DNA from: Siphonodentalium dalli
Lineage: Eukaryota; Mollusca; Scaphopoda; Gadilida; Siphonodentaliidae
DNA: 64,000 nucleotides
Direction of reading: 5' to 3'
Assembly: GCA_032622095.1 (NCBI GenBank)
Contig: CP136065.1
Location: 69,503,042-69,567,041, forward strand
Positions 48,427-60,161 of this stretch are shown here, one piece after another. The first letter of the stretch is position 1, and every line of letters begins with the position of its first letter. The notes below the pieces were generated by a model that did no database searches, was not told the origin of the DNA, and saw only the letters and a list, made by a program, of their open reading frames with translations. The position numbers and the translations under genes are program-made.

Positions 48427-49309
48427 AGTCTGTGACTTTTTTTTTTACTGTAGGCATACTTTCTCTAAATACATGCTCTGGTACTCGATTGATGGTGATA
48501 GGCCCTACCCAAAATAAAGAGCCTTTAATCAGTAGCTAGGGCATAATTATTAGCCATGTGTGCTATAATTATGTCAACTAAACAATTGAGTGTTACTATA
48601 AATTAATTTAATTTAACACTGAAAAAAAACTATTTAAAATCACCAATGGCGTGATTAAATGCGGTTTATTGTTTAAAGACATATTATGGGCTTGTTCGGA
48701 TGTGTGAAATTGATGTTAGTTTTCAGGCGCTATTTCAACTGGGAGATCGGCCGTTCCACTCCATAGAAAACGTCGCCTGAACTATACCGGTACGCTCAAT
48801 TGTAAATATTAATTTTACTTCTCGATTCGGGACGCAAGTTACTATCGGCGAGAAACTAACGAAAACGATTTCGCCATCGACAGTCACTGCATTCAATTAA
48901 TATATAAGAATGACAGCGTGTGTTGTCAATTTGGATATAATATTTGTGAAAATAGCTACTTTGAGTAAGCAGTATAGCGTATATGCCCAGGAACTGTGTT
49001 GTGGAAGGAATAATTTTAATGGCCTTGCACTGTGTTTCTCCACAGATCTGAGGCAATTATATGGCAGTGTACGTTAGACTGTAATTTAAGATTATTCTCC
49101 ATTGGATCAACTTACAGGAGTGTTTCACATGCATCACTTTAAGTCTTTGCATATAGAGTTTTTAGAATTATTTTGAGTGATATATGGTTTCTATCCTGAT
49201 GTATACATTTGACAATTAAGTAGTCATATATACGGTTAGATATAAAAGATGCTTCGATATATATAGGCCTCTAACTGATTTTCTGGTGAATAAGTGTGAA
49301 TTTAATAGA

Positions 49310-49595
49310 TTAACCATTTCATGACGGGAATTGCGCTGGTGCAGCATTAAAGGTCCGTGCCAGTGCATTCTCTTATAGGCCTACATGCGAGTCTCAAATA
49401 GGGAGCGTCGTATATACATAAGAGAATGCACTGGCTTACAAGCTTAAGGTAGGCTAAATCGTGTTATATAGGCTGCATGGAATGCATTCTCTTATATATG
49501 TGTGGCTCGATCCTATATGGGTGACTCGCATAAGAGAATGCTTTGGCACGGGGATTTCGGAACATTTCAGGAAGCTGCAGCCATATAAGGGATAA
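49310..49595. mobile_element. piggyBac-like MITE with internal hairpins
   Basis: It starts ttaaccatttcatgacggga and ends near catataagggataa. Two internal hairpins use ccagtgcattctctta and its inverse taagagaatgcactgg (49360-49440), then gaatgcattctctta and taagagaatgctttgg (49487-49545). It is related to 3497-3695, 61769-62049 and 63621-63746. Confidence 0.65.
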
Positions 49596-50476
49596 TAGAG
49601 AGCAGATTATAATTTATATCGACATTTCATTAAACTGCTTGTTACTATACAGCTGGAAGGGTCAGATATAGGTTACCGGTACTACATTTTAAGATTGTTC
49701 CAGCTTTCGACCATGAACCAATTGATATATTCATCAAGAGACATTTAGTGAGCGCAAATAAACAGACACGAGAGTCGCAAAAACAATGATAGACGTATCA
49801 CGACACCTATATAGAGAGCAATTTTTATATACTATATATAGCTAAGCAGTTAAAACAACTTTGAGACGAAAATCATTCTTTTAAAATGTACTTTTACTTC
49901 CACGAGCTGGAAATTTAAACAGAACTTTGTTCTCGAATTTCGCGCGATAGACTCAGACTGGTCCTTATGGCTTTGTTCACCAAAAATTTGAACACGTCGA
50001 CGTAGGCCTACATGTAGTAACATGACCCGTTCTGCCTTACTATACCAGGGAAATTATTGCTCTATTATTTATATGTGTCAGTTTTGTAGTCCACTGAGTC
50101 CAATATTAATTAAATACACGCTCTTTAGAATATTATGACAATCGTATATACTGTATACTATAGGACTATACTATTTGACGTTATATAGGCCTATAGCATT
50201 TGCATTACAGAAAAGTACGTCGCATATGATATTACGTTTAAGGACAACTTGACCAGGGTTGTTAATGTTTGCAATCAAACAGGTATACATTCATATACCG
50301 GTACCATACGCGTTGAAAACGCGTATAGGCTAAAACATTGAAAACAAACTAAAAAATTAACTGATAATTTTTTTTTAATTTATGTCCACATAACTCAGAA
50401 AACATACAAATAAACTTTCTATGATATGATATGTATGGAGCCCGGGAGGTGACATGGTAAATATATTTTATAATCC

Positions 50477-50725
50477 GTGCGCACGGATTAATAAACCGTG
50501 CGCACGAATTAATAATTCGTGCGCACGAATTATTAATTCGTGCGCACGAAATAATAATTCGTTCGCACGAATTAGTATTTCGTGCGCACGAAATAATAAT
50601 TCGTGCGCACGAATTAATATTCCGTGCGCACGAATTATTAATTCGTTCGCACGAATTAGTATTTCGTGCGCACGAAATAATCATTCGTGCAAACGAATTA
50701 ATAATTCGTGCGCACGGATTAACAA
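50477..50725. repeat. 21-bp palindromic array, left
   Basis: Twelve units of attcgtgcgcacgaat with 5-base spacers (taata, attag and similar). Variants replace the outer bases with ccgtgcgcacgg or have gttcgcac or gtgcaaac. Confidence 0.93.
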
Positions 50726-51696
50726 CCCCCCCCCCCCTTGCATTTCCCAAGGAATGTCAATGGGGATAAAGTGTCTTCGTTATATGTTGAATTGAACATA
50801 ATACCATTGCTGACTATAATAACCCATCGTCGCCCTATGATGAGTTTTACTTGCGAGTTCCTATAACATGGCATGTTTGTGGTACGGGTGTGGTTAACAG
50901 GTGGGGTGGACCAAAAGCTTTTGTTCCAATGCCATACATGCCATATTGCACGGTGGAACCACCACTGCACAACGATCCATATGGGTATCTATATTATAGA
51001 GTTAAGGAACATGGGGTACTCATACTCTCCGTGACCACAAGGCACCGCGGGTCACATATATATGCTCGTACATGTAAAAACTGTTAAGTCGGAACTGGCT
51101 TACACATGGGTCTATTATATTCAACTCAGCCCGCGAAAGACACTTTAGCCCCACTCCCTAATTGACCCTCATTCCATCTTCCACAAAAATAAATACTGAT
51201 GCATGTTTTCAGTATTTAGTCTTGCTGAAGAGGGTATCCTACATCTTACACTCCATTTCCGCCATTCCTGATATCATATCGGTACGGTGCAGTCGTCACT
51301 GCGCAACGATCCAGTATGCATGTATACTTGAGAGTGAAATATACTGCCATATACTATCCGTAAGCATCACATAGCATCCCGGATTATATATGTATACATG
51401 CATGTGCACTCCGGAACTGGCTTACACGCGAGTGGGGGCACACTAACTAGTCACCATGGTCCATATGGACAAATACTCCAATCGTGAGCCCACGTGGACA
51501 CCACAGCCTAATATAATTTGTAACTAAGTAGCCCTATTGGCAGACGGTCGCATATATACCCCCCCCCACCGGAAGCATCCACGTATCAAACATACTCTCA
51601 TGCATAATTTGTTGTCGCAACTGCGTTGTAAAGGAGTCCGCAGGCGTGAGGCCATTTTGACTGAATTACCGATAGCACAGTATATATATATGTTAA

Positions 51697-51838
51697 ACCG
51701 TGCGCACGGATTATTAATTCGTGCGCACGGATTATTAATTCGTGCGCACGGATTACTATTTCGTGCGCACGAATTAGTAATTCGTGCGCACGAATTATTA
51801 ATTCGTGCGCACGGATTATTAATCCGTGCGCACGGATT
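51697..51838. repeat. 21-bp palindromic array, right
   Basis: Seven units of the same palindrome as 50477-50725, forming the subterminal array of the other end. Confidence 0.93.
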
Positions 51839-52128
51839 ATAAAATATATTTACCATGTCACCTCCCGGGCTCCATAGATATGCATTTAATTATTCTTTTT
51901 TTATAAACATAAAATAATCTAATAAAATATGTTAAAAACAACGGCAAAACCTCCTAAAAGTTATAATTTCGAAATATTCATGAAAAATATTATTAAAAAA
52001 ATATGTCCACATAATTCATAAAAAAAATACAAATAAACTTCCTTTATTAAAAGCATAAAATATGTCATAAAAAGATCGACAAAACATCATTAAACTTAAT
52101 TCCTCACAAAGTAGGTATTTATAAACCA

Positions 52129-52162
52129 AGGAAGATTCGGTCGATAAAATCAGCCGAATCTT
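52129..52162 (+). promoter_or_regulatory. 13-bp stem-loop upstream of PGAP2 start
   Basis: aaggaagattcgg and ccgaatcttcctt are perfect inverted repeats separated by tcgataaa-atcag-type sequence. It lies about 200 bp upstream of the PGAP2 ATG, in the likely promoter or 5' UTR. Function is unknown. Confidence 0.35.
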
Positions 52163-52356
52163 CCTTCTGCCGAATCTTACGGATCCGAGAAGCAAGGGTG
52201 AAAACTCTATCTTGTAGCATCAATGCCAAGGTCGTTGACTCAGTTGTGTGACAGAATCCTACTTACTACTGTTTGACAAGTCGGTGTTCCATCGGATTTT
52301 ATGTCAAAACATTCCATTAAATCGCGAATTTTAAGATATTTCAAATTCAAGATCTG

Positions 52357-52581
52357 ATGGCTGGACAAGTTTCAAATAACAATAATTTAGCGAACGGTTG
52401 CTGTATAAAAGAACTGAAAAAATCGAAAAACGAAGATGTGAAAATCGAAAGAGTTTGCCTCAAAATTCCATTTGATATTTTCGGAAACATTACGGTATCG
52501 CTGCCTGCACTGTCTCTGCTGTATTGTTTTATCACTGGTGTTGTGTTTAGATATGACGACGTTAACTTTGTGATGTGTGGG
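52357..52581 (+). CDS. PGAP2: PGAP2 exon 1
   Basis: ATG at 52357; 75 codons end at MCG, where the donor GTAAGT begins at 52582 (phase 0). The N-terminus is hydrophilic and rich in Asn/Lys. It is followed by RVCLKIPFDIFGNITVSLPA and a transmembrane segment (about residues 45-62, ITVSLPALSLLYCFITGVVF). This matches the first membrane span of PGAP2. PGAP2 acts in the Golgi in fatty-acid remodelling of GPI-anchored proteins, needed for their stable surface expression. Confidence 0.82.
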
Positions 52582-53105
52582 GTAAGTTGGACGAAAAATA
52601 ATCTAAGTTGTTCGCAGACGTTGTGTTGGTACTGACTACTGTTAGTGCTACCAAGAACGAACACGAGATTGAGAACAGCCCTGTTCCATGACGATTTGAC
52701 CACTGAATTTCTGAAAAGTATCACAGGAACTTGAGGAAGTTGCAAATAAATTGTTGCCGACAAACGTAGATTATCCTCACCCACTTGCGCCGATGTTATC
52801 CATGTGCAGGGCTCAATTTAAAGGCACGGGTGGCGTTCATTGCAGAAATATTTATATTTGTTCAATCACCATCAACAGAAGGAACACCAAAATATATACA
52901 GTTCCGCTCAGATGCCAAACATAATCAGCTCGTAAATAGTATATTGTCGTCAAGATGTACGATGGTGTACGTAAACATGAGACTGCTCGTGTTACAGTTG
53001 TGCTTCTGTTTACATAACACAGCGCAATTCTATTGGTTAATCACACAAAAATTATATAAACGCTAGAGCTTTATTATTTTCATATCAGGAAAACAGTAAC
53101 ATAAC

Positions 53106-54457
53106 TACTAAAGATAACAGGATGCATGAGAAGATCTTCATCGGTGGCACTGGAAGTACTGACAAACACACTACCGGCTGATGTATTTTTTGATGCAAGG
53201 GTGGCGCAGGAGTATGCAAGACTAATTGCAAAGAATAACAAAAACCCATTGAAGACAGATTTTTATAAATGGAGGGTTGAGCATGAAGGTAACGAGAAGA
53301 TTGCGAGTCCTTTCACACTAATGAAAACGTGTTTCAATACAATGCAGACAGGGTTAAAAGAGGAGAGCATTGAAGGTGATTTCACATTTGACAAAGAATT
53401 CATCTGTTTTGGACTCTCGAAGAGAGAAGTGGCTAGCTGTGTGGAAGAATGTGAAGACATGAAAGGAAACAAAGAAGAAGAGTGTCAAAATGTGAAGACT
53501 TGGGTGGAAAACATGAAGGAGGGCCATATAGCTGTGTTCAGTGATGGGGCAACGAAAGCTAGACATGGAGAACATGGTAAAGGGGAGTCTGGTGCGGCGG
53601 CGGTGATTTTTATGGACGGAGAACGAAGAAACAAAGGAAGTGTGAATGTATATGTTGGACCGATGTGTGCAGCTATAGAAGCGGAACTTAAAGGAGTAGA
53701 GATTGGGCTGGAGTATCTTATACAAGTCAGTGTAAGGAATAAGGAAATAAGAGTGTTTACGGACTGCAGAGCTGTCATTAAAATGGTGCAGTCACATGAG
53801 ATTCCGAGAGAGCAGATAGAAGAAGTAGTAAGGATAAGAAGACATATGCAGAATCTGAGCAAAGATGGGAATAGTGTAGACTACACATGGGTGCCTGGTC
53901 ATATGGATATAGAGGGCAATGAAATGGCCGACACACTTGCCAAAGATGCCTGTGTTACAAAACAATTTACGGCGGTTACAGAGTCAAACGAATGTAGTGC
54001 AGAACGTGTACCGAAGAGGGAGGCAAATAAAATAATAAAAACTAAGGCAATTGAGAGATGGGACTACAGATACGAATTTGGAGAAGAAAGGCATATAAAT
54101 CAGCATATAAATGAAGTTGGAAAAGTGAAGTTTTTCAAAGGGAAGTCGAGAAGAGTTGGAATGATCATCAACCAGCTGATAGCAGGACAACATCGATTAC
54201 TTAGTAGCAGAGTAAAATGGGATAACAACTGCACTACAGATCTGTGTGATGAATGTGAAGAGAGAGAAGACATCAACCATTACATTAACAGGTGCAAGAA
54301 GTTTGAGAGTGAGAGAGGAGTATTGGAAGAGAGTTACAGAGCGATTTTATATGCAGGTGGCGATGAAGAGGTGAGGATGAGGCTACAAGTGCTTATGGGG
54401 AATGACACTGAGATGGAGGCAGTACAGAGAAAACAGATGTTAGAGGCTTTCCAATAA
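53106..54457 (+). pseudogene. ORF2 C-terminus: thumb, RNase H, zinc knuckle
   Basis: The frame (first ATG 53126) encodes 443 residues. It opens with LLKITGCMRRSSSVALEVL, the motif after the RT thumb in I/Jockey-group elements. RNase H follows, with Asp in FSDGATK (about residue 139), Glu in AIEAELKG (about 185), Asp in FTDCRAV (about 213), and His and Asp in WVPGHMDIEGNEMADTLA. Near the C-terminus is a CCHC knuckle, CDECEEREDINHYINRC. RNase H plus this knuckle places it in the I/Nimb-type group. The frame has no internal stop, so the copy is young or conserved, but RT and endonuclease are missing. Confidence 0.85.
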
Positions 54458-54692
54458 TACATTATATCTTCCAAACGTTTTGATGGAACTGATAGTACAG
54501 TTGTGGCAAACTAAATAATTAACAATGTTACGCCTAACGCATGCGCACAAGAGTATTTTTAAATGTACAAGTGTATCACAGCACATAGAGTTAAGCACAC
54601 ACGAGAAAGTACACGAGAAGAGAGTACAACGAGACCATTTATACTGGAATGACTTTACAGTCCAAGCAGTTAGAAGAACACAAAAAAAAAAA
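53106..54692 (+). mobile_element. 5'-truncated non-LTR retrotransposon with TSD
   Basis: The element is flanked by the 8-bp direct repeat aacataac (53098-53105, 54693-54700) and ends in a run of about 12 A. It contains only the C-terminal part of ORF2. The open frame is continuous back to 53106 without its own start, showing that truncation, not a stop, defines the 5' edge. Truncation, A-tail and target duplication are the hallmarks of target-primed reverse transcription. It sits in sense in PGAP2 intron 1. Confidence 0.85.
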
Positions 54693-54699
54693 AACATAA

Positions 54700-56460
54700 C
54701 GTTTTTTGCTTTTGTTTACATAAAAAAGGGGAAAAAATTGACAATAACATACTATTTATGCCATAATTGTGATTGGCATATAACAAAGTCTGTCTATATC
54801 TTTCTATTCCTTCTGTTTATGGCGGGTTTTGACGGAGGTGAACATTTTAACAGCATGCCCACCGCCAACGCCGCCCGTATCTTTAAATGGATTCACATTG
54901 CAATTTGCGATACCATTTAAAATTTCTGCTAACCAATTTACTTGTAGTTGTACAATGAAAAAACATGTAATGGTGGCACTGCATGGGGAATGGTATACAA
55001 AATCTATCCAGTGCTGAAAAATGGTATACAAATTTAAAACATTAAATCGACCCCTGTCCACATGATCGATCATAATCATCATGTGATAGCATGTAACAAG
55101 TTTCCCTAAAAATATGAATAAAAACTGAACTAATATTTGCCAATGCGTAATTGTGTCTTTGTTTAGATTTTTTTTTTAATGGATTTTGGATATCACAGAC
55201 ACCACGATGATGACGGTGTGATGCGACAGCATACTGGCTATCTAGACTAGTTTAGTCATCTGCAAAAGTGGTCCTTGTTGACTTACAGGCTACCCACCTG
55301 TCAACTGCAATACTTTTGACAAGTTTTGTCATGTCTGTAAATTACCAAAATTGGCAAATGCCTGAATGGGGTTGTCCCTATTTGCAAAACATGGAACTTC
55401 AACAATGTATAGAAGTTATGCACAATTCAATCTACATGTACAAGTCTTCCTTCTCCGTCTTTTATTCTTGACGACCTTGCGCAGTGTGACAGGTTCCTCC
55501 AAATTATAGGCCATTTTGACTCTGATCTGAACAGCATGACCGTCATGTTCGTGGGTTATGATTCTTTTTGGGGAGTGAGAATCTAATCTGCCATAGGCAA
55601 TTATTTGCTAATTACCAGTAACATGGCTGATTACTACATTATAGCTGAATTGGTCACTCTCATTGTTTTTTTGTGATAAAGTAAAAAAATTGTGATATGT
55701 ACATGTAGAGTTAGTTACCCAGGTTGGGAGGAATTGTGATAAAGTTACACAGGTTAAATAAAATTTCATGTTTAGCAATCAAGTAATCAGTTTTTGTGAT
55801 CAAAATGTTCTAAAAGTTTTTAATGTATACTCAAATGATGACTGTCATTTGCCAAAACTGAACAGCATTTCCCTCAATGACTTTTAAATCACATTGATGT
55901 TGTGAGATTTGCTTATAACATCTGTAACTTTATCCAAATTCTCCCCCAACCTGGGTAAATTTATCTCAATTTCGGGAACATGTGTCATGTGATTATGTGA
56001 AGCACTGTAGCACCATGAAGGTCGTTTAATATAAACAGTTTGGCCATGTGAGTACCGGTATATAAAGAGCAGGGAGAGCAAAAAAGTGTAAAATTTTGGA
56101 TTGACATGCATTTACAACTTCATATGAATAATCTCCTGGACATCAAACTAATCAGCAAATTCTAAGTCTAGAAGAGGCATAAGGCCAAAACAAAATATAC
56201 CTGTGTTTCTGGTGACATGCAAGAAAAAAATAGGGGCGGGCGGGTGAGGGCCTGATTTTCACGGCGAAGTGACTTCTCCCTGTCACAAAAATAGGGCGAA
56301 GTCGGCGTTTTCCAGGGCGAAATGCGTTGGCAAAATTGAAATCGGACCGCACTGTAGTCGCCTATATAAATAAAATAGGAGATATGTAATATTTAAATTA
56401 AAATGATGAAACAATGGTTCAAATGTGAAATCTTTATGTTCCAATCATCACTCTAATAAC
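54700..56460. other. PGAP2 intron 1, no further element recognised
   Basis: AT-rich intronic sequence. Small frames have no splice context or similarity that I recognise. Confidence 0.5.
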
Positions 56461-56489
56461 TATGAATAATGGTCCAAACATATGTAACG

Positions 56490-56660
56490 GGAGAAGGGTG
56501 GAATGCGGGAGTCGCACCGAAAGTTGGCAACACCCGAAATCTCAGGCCACCGGTCACCCATCCAAGTGATAACCGGACTCGACGTTGCTTAACTTCGGTG
56601 ACGAGACAAGGCGTCTTAACCACTGGACCAAAGAAGCATGCTCCGTTGGAGCTGTTGATT
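56490..56660 (-). mobile_element. tRNA/5S-rRNA chimeric short element
   Basis: On the minus strand 56637-56611 reads gcttctttggtccagtggtt, a tRNA-type A box. It is followed directly (56607-56523) by sequence closely matching the 3' two-thirds of animal 5S rRNA: tcaccgaagttaagcaacgt, then cacttggatgggtgaccgg, then cgggtgttg. This covers the 5S internal control region. The 5' third of 5S is absent and bases are substituted, so it is not a working 5S gene. It is best read as a SINE head or a recombinant pol III pseudogene. Confidence 0.7.
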
Positions 56661-56724
56661 AATCGGCCTTCTATTTTTACAACGCGACCGCTACACATAA
56701 TTGTGAGAGAATGGTAGCATTTTA

Positions 56725-57518
56725 TCTCATATATATTTTGAAGACCTCTGTTTGTTTGTCTGTCTGTCTGTCTGTCTGTCATTAATACAAATCTACGATT
56801 CTCGACCGATCGGGACGAAACTTGGTACTTGTGTGTAGTTTGACCAGGCGGTCGTCGTTGTCGTATTGGCGAGCCCGTGCGGCGCCCGCTTCGCGCATGC
56901 GCAGACGAGATCTCGGAAACGGGTGGAGCTATCGACTTGAAATTTGGTATGTGAATGTATCTTGCCCCGGATACGAATTTTATCGGGTCGCCGAGCCCGT
57001 GCGACGCCAGCTTCGCGCATGCGCAGACGAGATCTCGGAAACGGGTGGAGCTATCGACTTGAAATTTGGTATGTGAATGTATCTTGCCCCGGATACGAAT
57101 TTTATCGGGTCGCCGAGCCCGTGCGACGCCAGCTTCGCGCATGCGCAGACGAGATCTCGGAAACGGGTGGAGCTATCGACTTGAAATTTGGTATGTGAAT
57201 GTATCTTGCCCCGGATACGAATTTTATCGGGTCGCCGAGCCCGTTCGACGCCAGCTTCGCGCATGCGCAGACCAGATCTCGGAAACGGGTAGAGCTATCG
57301 ACTTGAAATTTCGGGCTGGGTAGAGCTATCGACTTGAAATTTGGTTTTTGAATAGCCCGGACAACGCCAGCTTCGCGCATGCGCAGACGAGATCTCGGAA
57401 ACGGGTGGAGCTATCGACTTGAAATTTTTGTATGTGACCAGATCTCGGAAACGGGTGGAGCTATCGACTCGAAATTTGGTTTTTGAATAGCCCGGACAAC
57501 GTCGGGCTCATCGGCTAG
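56725..57518 (+). mobile_element. Non-autonomous Helitron 2 with 122-bp tandem repeats
   Basis: It begins TCTCATATATATTTTG after an A. It ends with a hairpin (gcccg, loop, cgggc at about 57490-57507), tcatcgg and CTAG followed by T. A (TGTC)n tract follows the 5' end. The interior is about four and a half copies of a 122-bp unit (gagatctcggaaacgggtgg, tatcgacttgaaatttggt), with truncated units near 57310-57480. It lies in PGAP2 intron 1. Confidence 0.8.
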
Positions 57519-58137
57519 TAAGAATATATTTTGGAAGAACGGCATTTTTACAACCGCTTATGTTGTTGTCTTCGACAGTGTCAATGGATATTAAACTGGG
57601 TTAAATCAATGTTGGCAGTAAATTAGGGTGTTTGTAATGTACTAAAAAATAATAAAACTAAGTACATAATATTAGAATAAAGTGTAATTTTTTTTATTGA
57701 ATAAAACATGAAAAACAAGTTTGATTCAGCTGTGGTCTAATTTCCGGTTTATAGGTAGAGTCGATGTGTCCGTTTTACATGGAAATGAATCAGTTTACAT
57801 GGAAAATAAAATGGAATGCGTGCTAATTTTTGCAAAATCAATAAAATGAAAATGGTCAGGTACGCTGGAATAGGGGCAGGCGTGTCACCAGAAACACAGG
57901 TCTTTTTTATTTTGGCCTAATATAATAAAAAATGATGGGATTGGACCCACAGTTGAAGCTCTGAATCATGTGATTAATCTCATTTCAAAGCAATTGGATA
58001 CGGCCACATTAAATTGCATTATCATCTCTCGGACACCAAAATAATCTACAAATTCTAAGTGAAAAGTACAAATTTCCATCATAAATGGTCAGACAGGACC
58101 AAACTCAAACTTGACCGAGACTTTCTCATCTGTCCTA

Positions 58138-58298
58138 AATAATCAACTCCTTAACCACAATAGAATTATGGGTAACTTTTCAGGATTTTGGTCGGAAATA
58201 TGGCTTTCGGATGAATGGCAACAAGCCATATTTCCAACTACATGTAAATCCTGAAAAGTTACCCATAATTCTGCTGTGGTTAAGGAGTTGATTATTTA
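58138..58298. repeat. Foldback MITE, copy 3
   Basis: A shorter palindrome of the family at 269-529: aaataatcaactccttaacc and ggttaaggagttgattattt are inverted, enclosing the aattatgggtaac and ggaaatatggctt words. It lies in PGAP2 intron 1, about 660 bp before exon 2. Confidence 0.85.
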
Positions 58299-58960
58299 GA
58301 GCATTAGTACATGCCAAATTTCATAAAAGGCTGTCAAATATTATTTGAGTTATCATCCCAGCTTTGTGTGACCCACATTATGTGAGTAGAGGGGGGATGC
58401 CCTATAGCAGAAGAGTCCACAATTAGAGGTACCATGTCTTACCCACCGGACATTAAAAATTGGGAAAACGCCACTTGGCAAATGTATTGGTGCATATGGT
58501 ATGTTAGATTCTACATGTTGTCACGGCATTGCCGTGGCCAGTTTAGTGGACTCTCATCCAGACAACAAATGTTTCAGAGGGATGGACACCTCTTGGCTCT
58601 TATTTCCATATTCCCCTGAAATTATGGACCAAAAAAAAAAAGGAGTGATGCAAAGCAATATTTTATTGTTTTTTTTTTCAAAGAAAGTCACATTTTTGGG
58701 GGGATGTGTCACCCAGCTCCCTTTTATTTTATATCACAATTTGCATTGTAATCATTTTTCCCAATAAATATGCTAAAATGAGTTATCATTCAGCCCTCAT
58801 ACGTGTACATGTAATTGGCTACGGCATTCAGCAATATCAAAGCCATTTGCTGAGGTTTACTGGGTCATGGCAAAGGGTTGCGTTAGCGGATTGCCGAAGC
58901 CAAACAGTGTGAATTAAGAGGGCTGATCATTATGACTTTATCTTTGTATATTTATTGCAG

Positions 58961-59225
58961 GTGAAGAATGTCATTCCATCAGTCAGCGCTGTGATTGGAA
59001 TAGCTCCGCAGAAGTATATATGGAAGATCTGTATTGCATTACACTCGACCCCAAGATTCGCTGTGACACTTATCCATTATAATGATTACAAGTCTCGTCT
59101 CCACTATGTAAACAAGGATTACCAGTCACTATACCTCAAGCTCATCAAGCTTAACTTCATCATCAATTTGATAGAGACTTTCAGCCTTGTGACTGTTTCA
59201 TACATCACAAACAGAGAAAACTACC
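58961..59225 (+). CDS. PGAP2: PGAP2 exon 2
   Basis: Acceptor tttattgcag precedes 58961; donor GTAAGT starts at 59226 (phase 1). The 88 codons begin VKNVIPSVSAVIGIAPQKY and continue WKICIALHSTPRF. These are the most conserved luminal and second-membrane segments of PGAP2 (PSVSxxIG, PQ+YxW+xCIxLHSxPRF). Next comes LKLIKLNFIINLIETFSLV, the following span. Joining to exon 1 in phase 0 gives MCG-VKN, matching the family. Later exons are beyond the window, so the intron after exon 2 exceeds 4.7 kb. Confidence 0.88.
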
Positions 59226-59341
59226 GTAAGTGTTATTGTTCTGCCCAACATTATATTTGCACAATAATATATCTCATGAGTCTAGAAAGGTGTTAATTTG
59301 CAGTTAATTTATACCCGGGATTTACTATTATCGTCTTTGTG

Positions 59342-59808
59342 TGGAGCTCCGTGGTCCAGTGGTTAGCGTGTCGGACTTGTATTCGTTGTAAACACATCGA
59401 TATGGGTTCGCAGCATGTCGTTGGTCATTGAGTCTCCACACAGCAATGGCTTGGCCGCTTTGAGCGACATGAAATTGTCGGATTGCTCGCTGTTTCAAAA
59501 CCCGCGCCAAGTTGTGACCTTTGAGCAAGGTCGCTCATACTGTGTCGGCTTTGCATCACTCATGCGTTAAACGAGTACCAGTCAGCTTGGCATACTGATG
59601 AGTATCAGAGCATGTTCTGATCAAACTAGAGCAGCGCCTGCAATGGCTGCAGCCGGTTCATTGGTTGGCTTGTGCAAATGACTGGGGTAATATTGTAACA
59701 AGTATGTTAGAGCAAGTAATTGGTTAATCGCTACATTGCGGTCCCTTGCGATTCGACTTAACAAAGTTTAACTGTATATAAAACTGGTCATTATTATTAT
59801 TATTATTA
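59342..59808 (+). mobile_element. tRNA-derived SINE with (ATT)n tail
   Basis: The head has an A box (gtggtccagtggttagcgtg, 59351-59370) and a B-box-like gggttcgcagc (about 59404), spaced as in a tRNA. About 370 bp of body follows and ends in (ATT)n at 59789-59808. This pol III head, body and simple-repeat tail is the standard SINE plan. It lies in sense in PGAP2 intron 2. No target duplication was found. Confidence 0.75.
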
Positions 59809-60161
59809 CTGCCCAATGTAAATGACTCATCGAACCGGGATGACACCCGAGTTAGACCGCACTTCGGTTAGACTTTAAATGCAGTTATAAACCACAACGC
59901 AACCAGAGGATTGTGTGGTTAGAATGCATGAAATAATCAACTGGAATGATATGGTAACTTCCAGTACAATTGCAGCTCCAACAAATTTATATATGTCATA
60001 GTCAGCAGTTAGTTATGTACAATGTATCAGCAGTCCAGGAATATAACCAGCGTTTCTTTCCGCATTTAATCGCGGTGCCACAGTCATCACAAAACTGCGG
60101 TGCAGTTATGGTTTGACCGTTATCGCTGGAGTGAATTTATCTAGGCGAAGTATCACGTCGA

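Larger units (their letters stand above)
50434..51876. mobile_element. TIR element with GTGCGCAC palindrome arrays
   Basis: Termini tatggagcccgggaggtgac and gtcacctcccgggctccata are inverted over at least 50 bp. The element is flanked by gatatg on both sides (50428-50433, 51877-51882). Directly inside the left terminus are 12 copies, and inside the right 7 copies, of a 21-bp unit centred on tcgtgcgcacga. The 960-bp centre has two diverged copies of a block around actgcacaacgatcca. No transposase is recognised. The long open frames over the arrays on both strands are artefacts of the 21-bp period. Confidence 0.82.

Noticed and set aside
50454-50795. Long frames with a repeating Cys-Ala-Arg-Ile-like heptapeptide on both strands
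   Set aside because: They arise from a 21-bp palindromic array, which is open on both strands by symmetry; there is no start context or gene structure.
56523-56607. Functional 5S rRNA gene
   Set aside because: The 5' third is missing and conserved bases are changed; a tRNA-like A box replaces the head.
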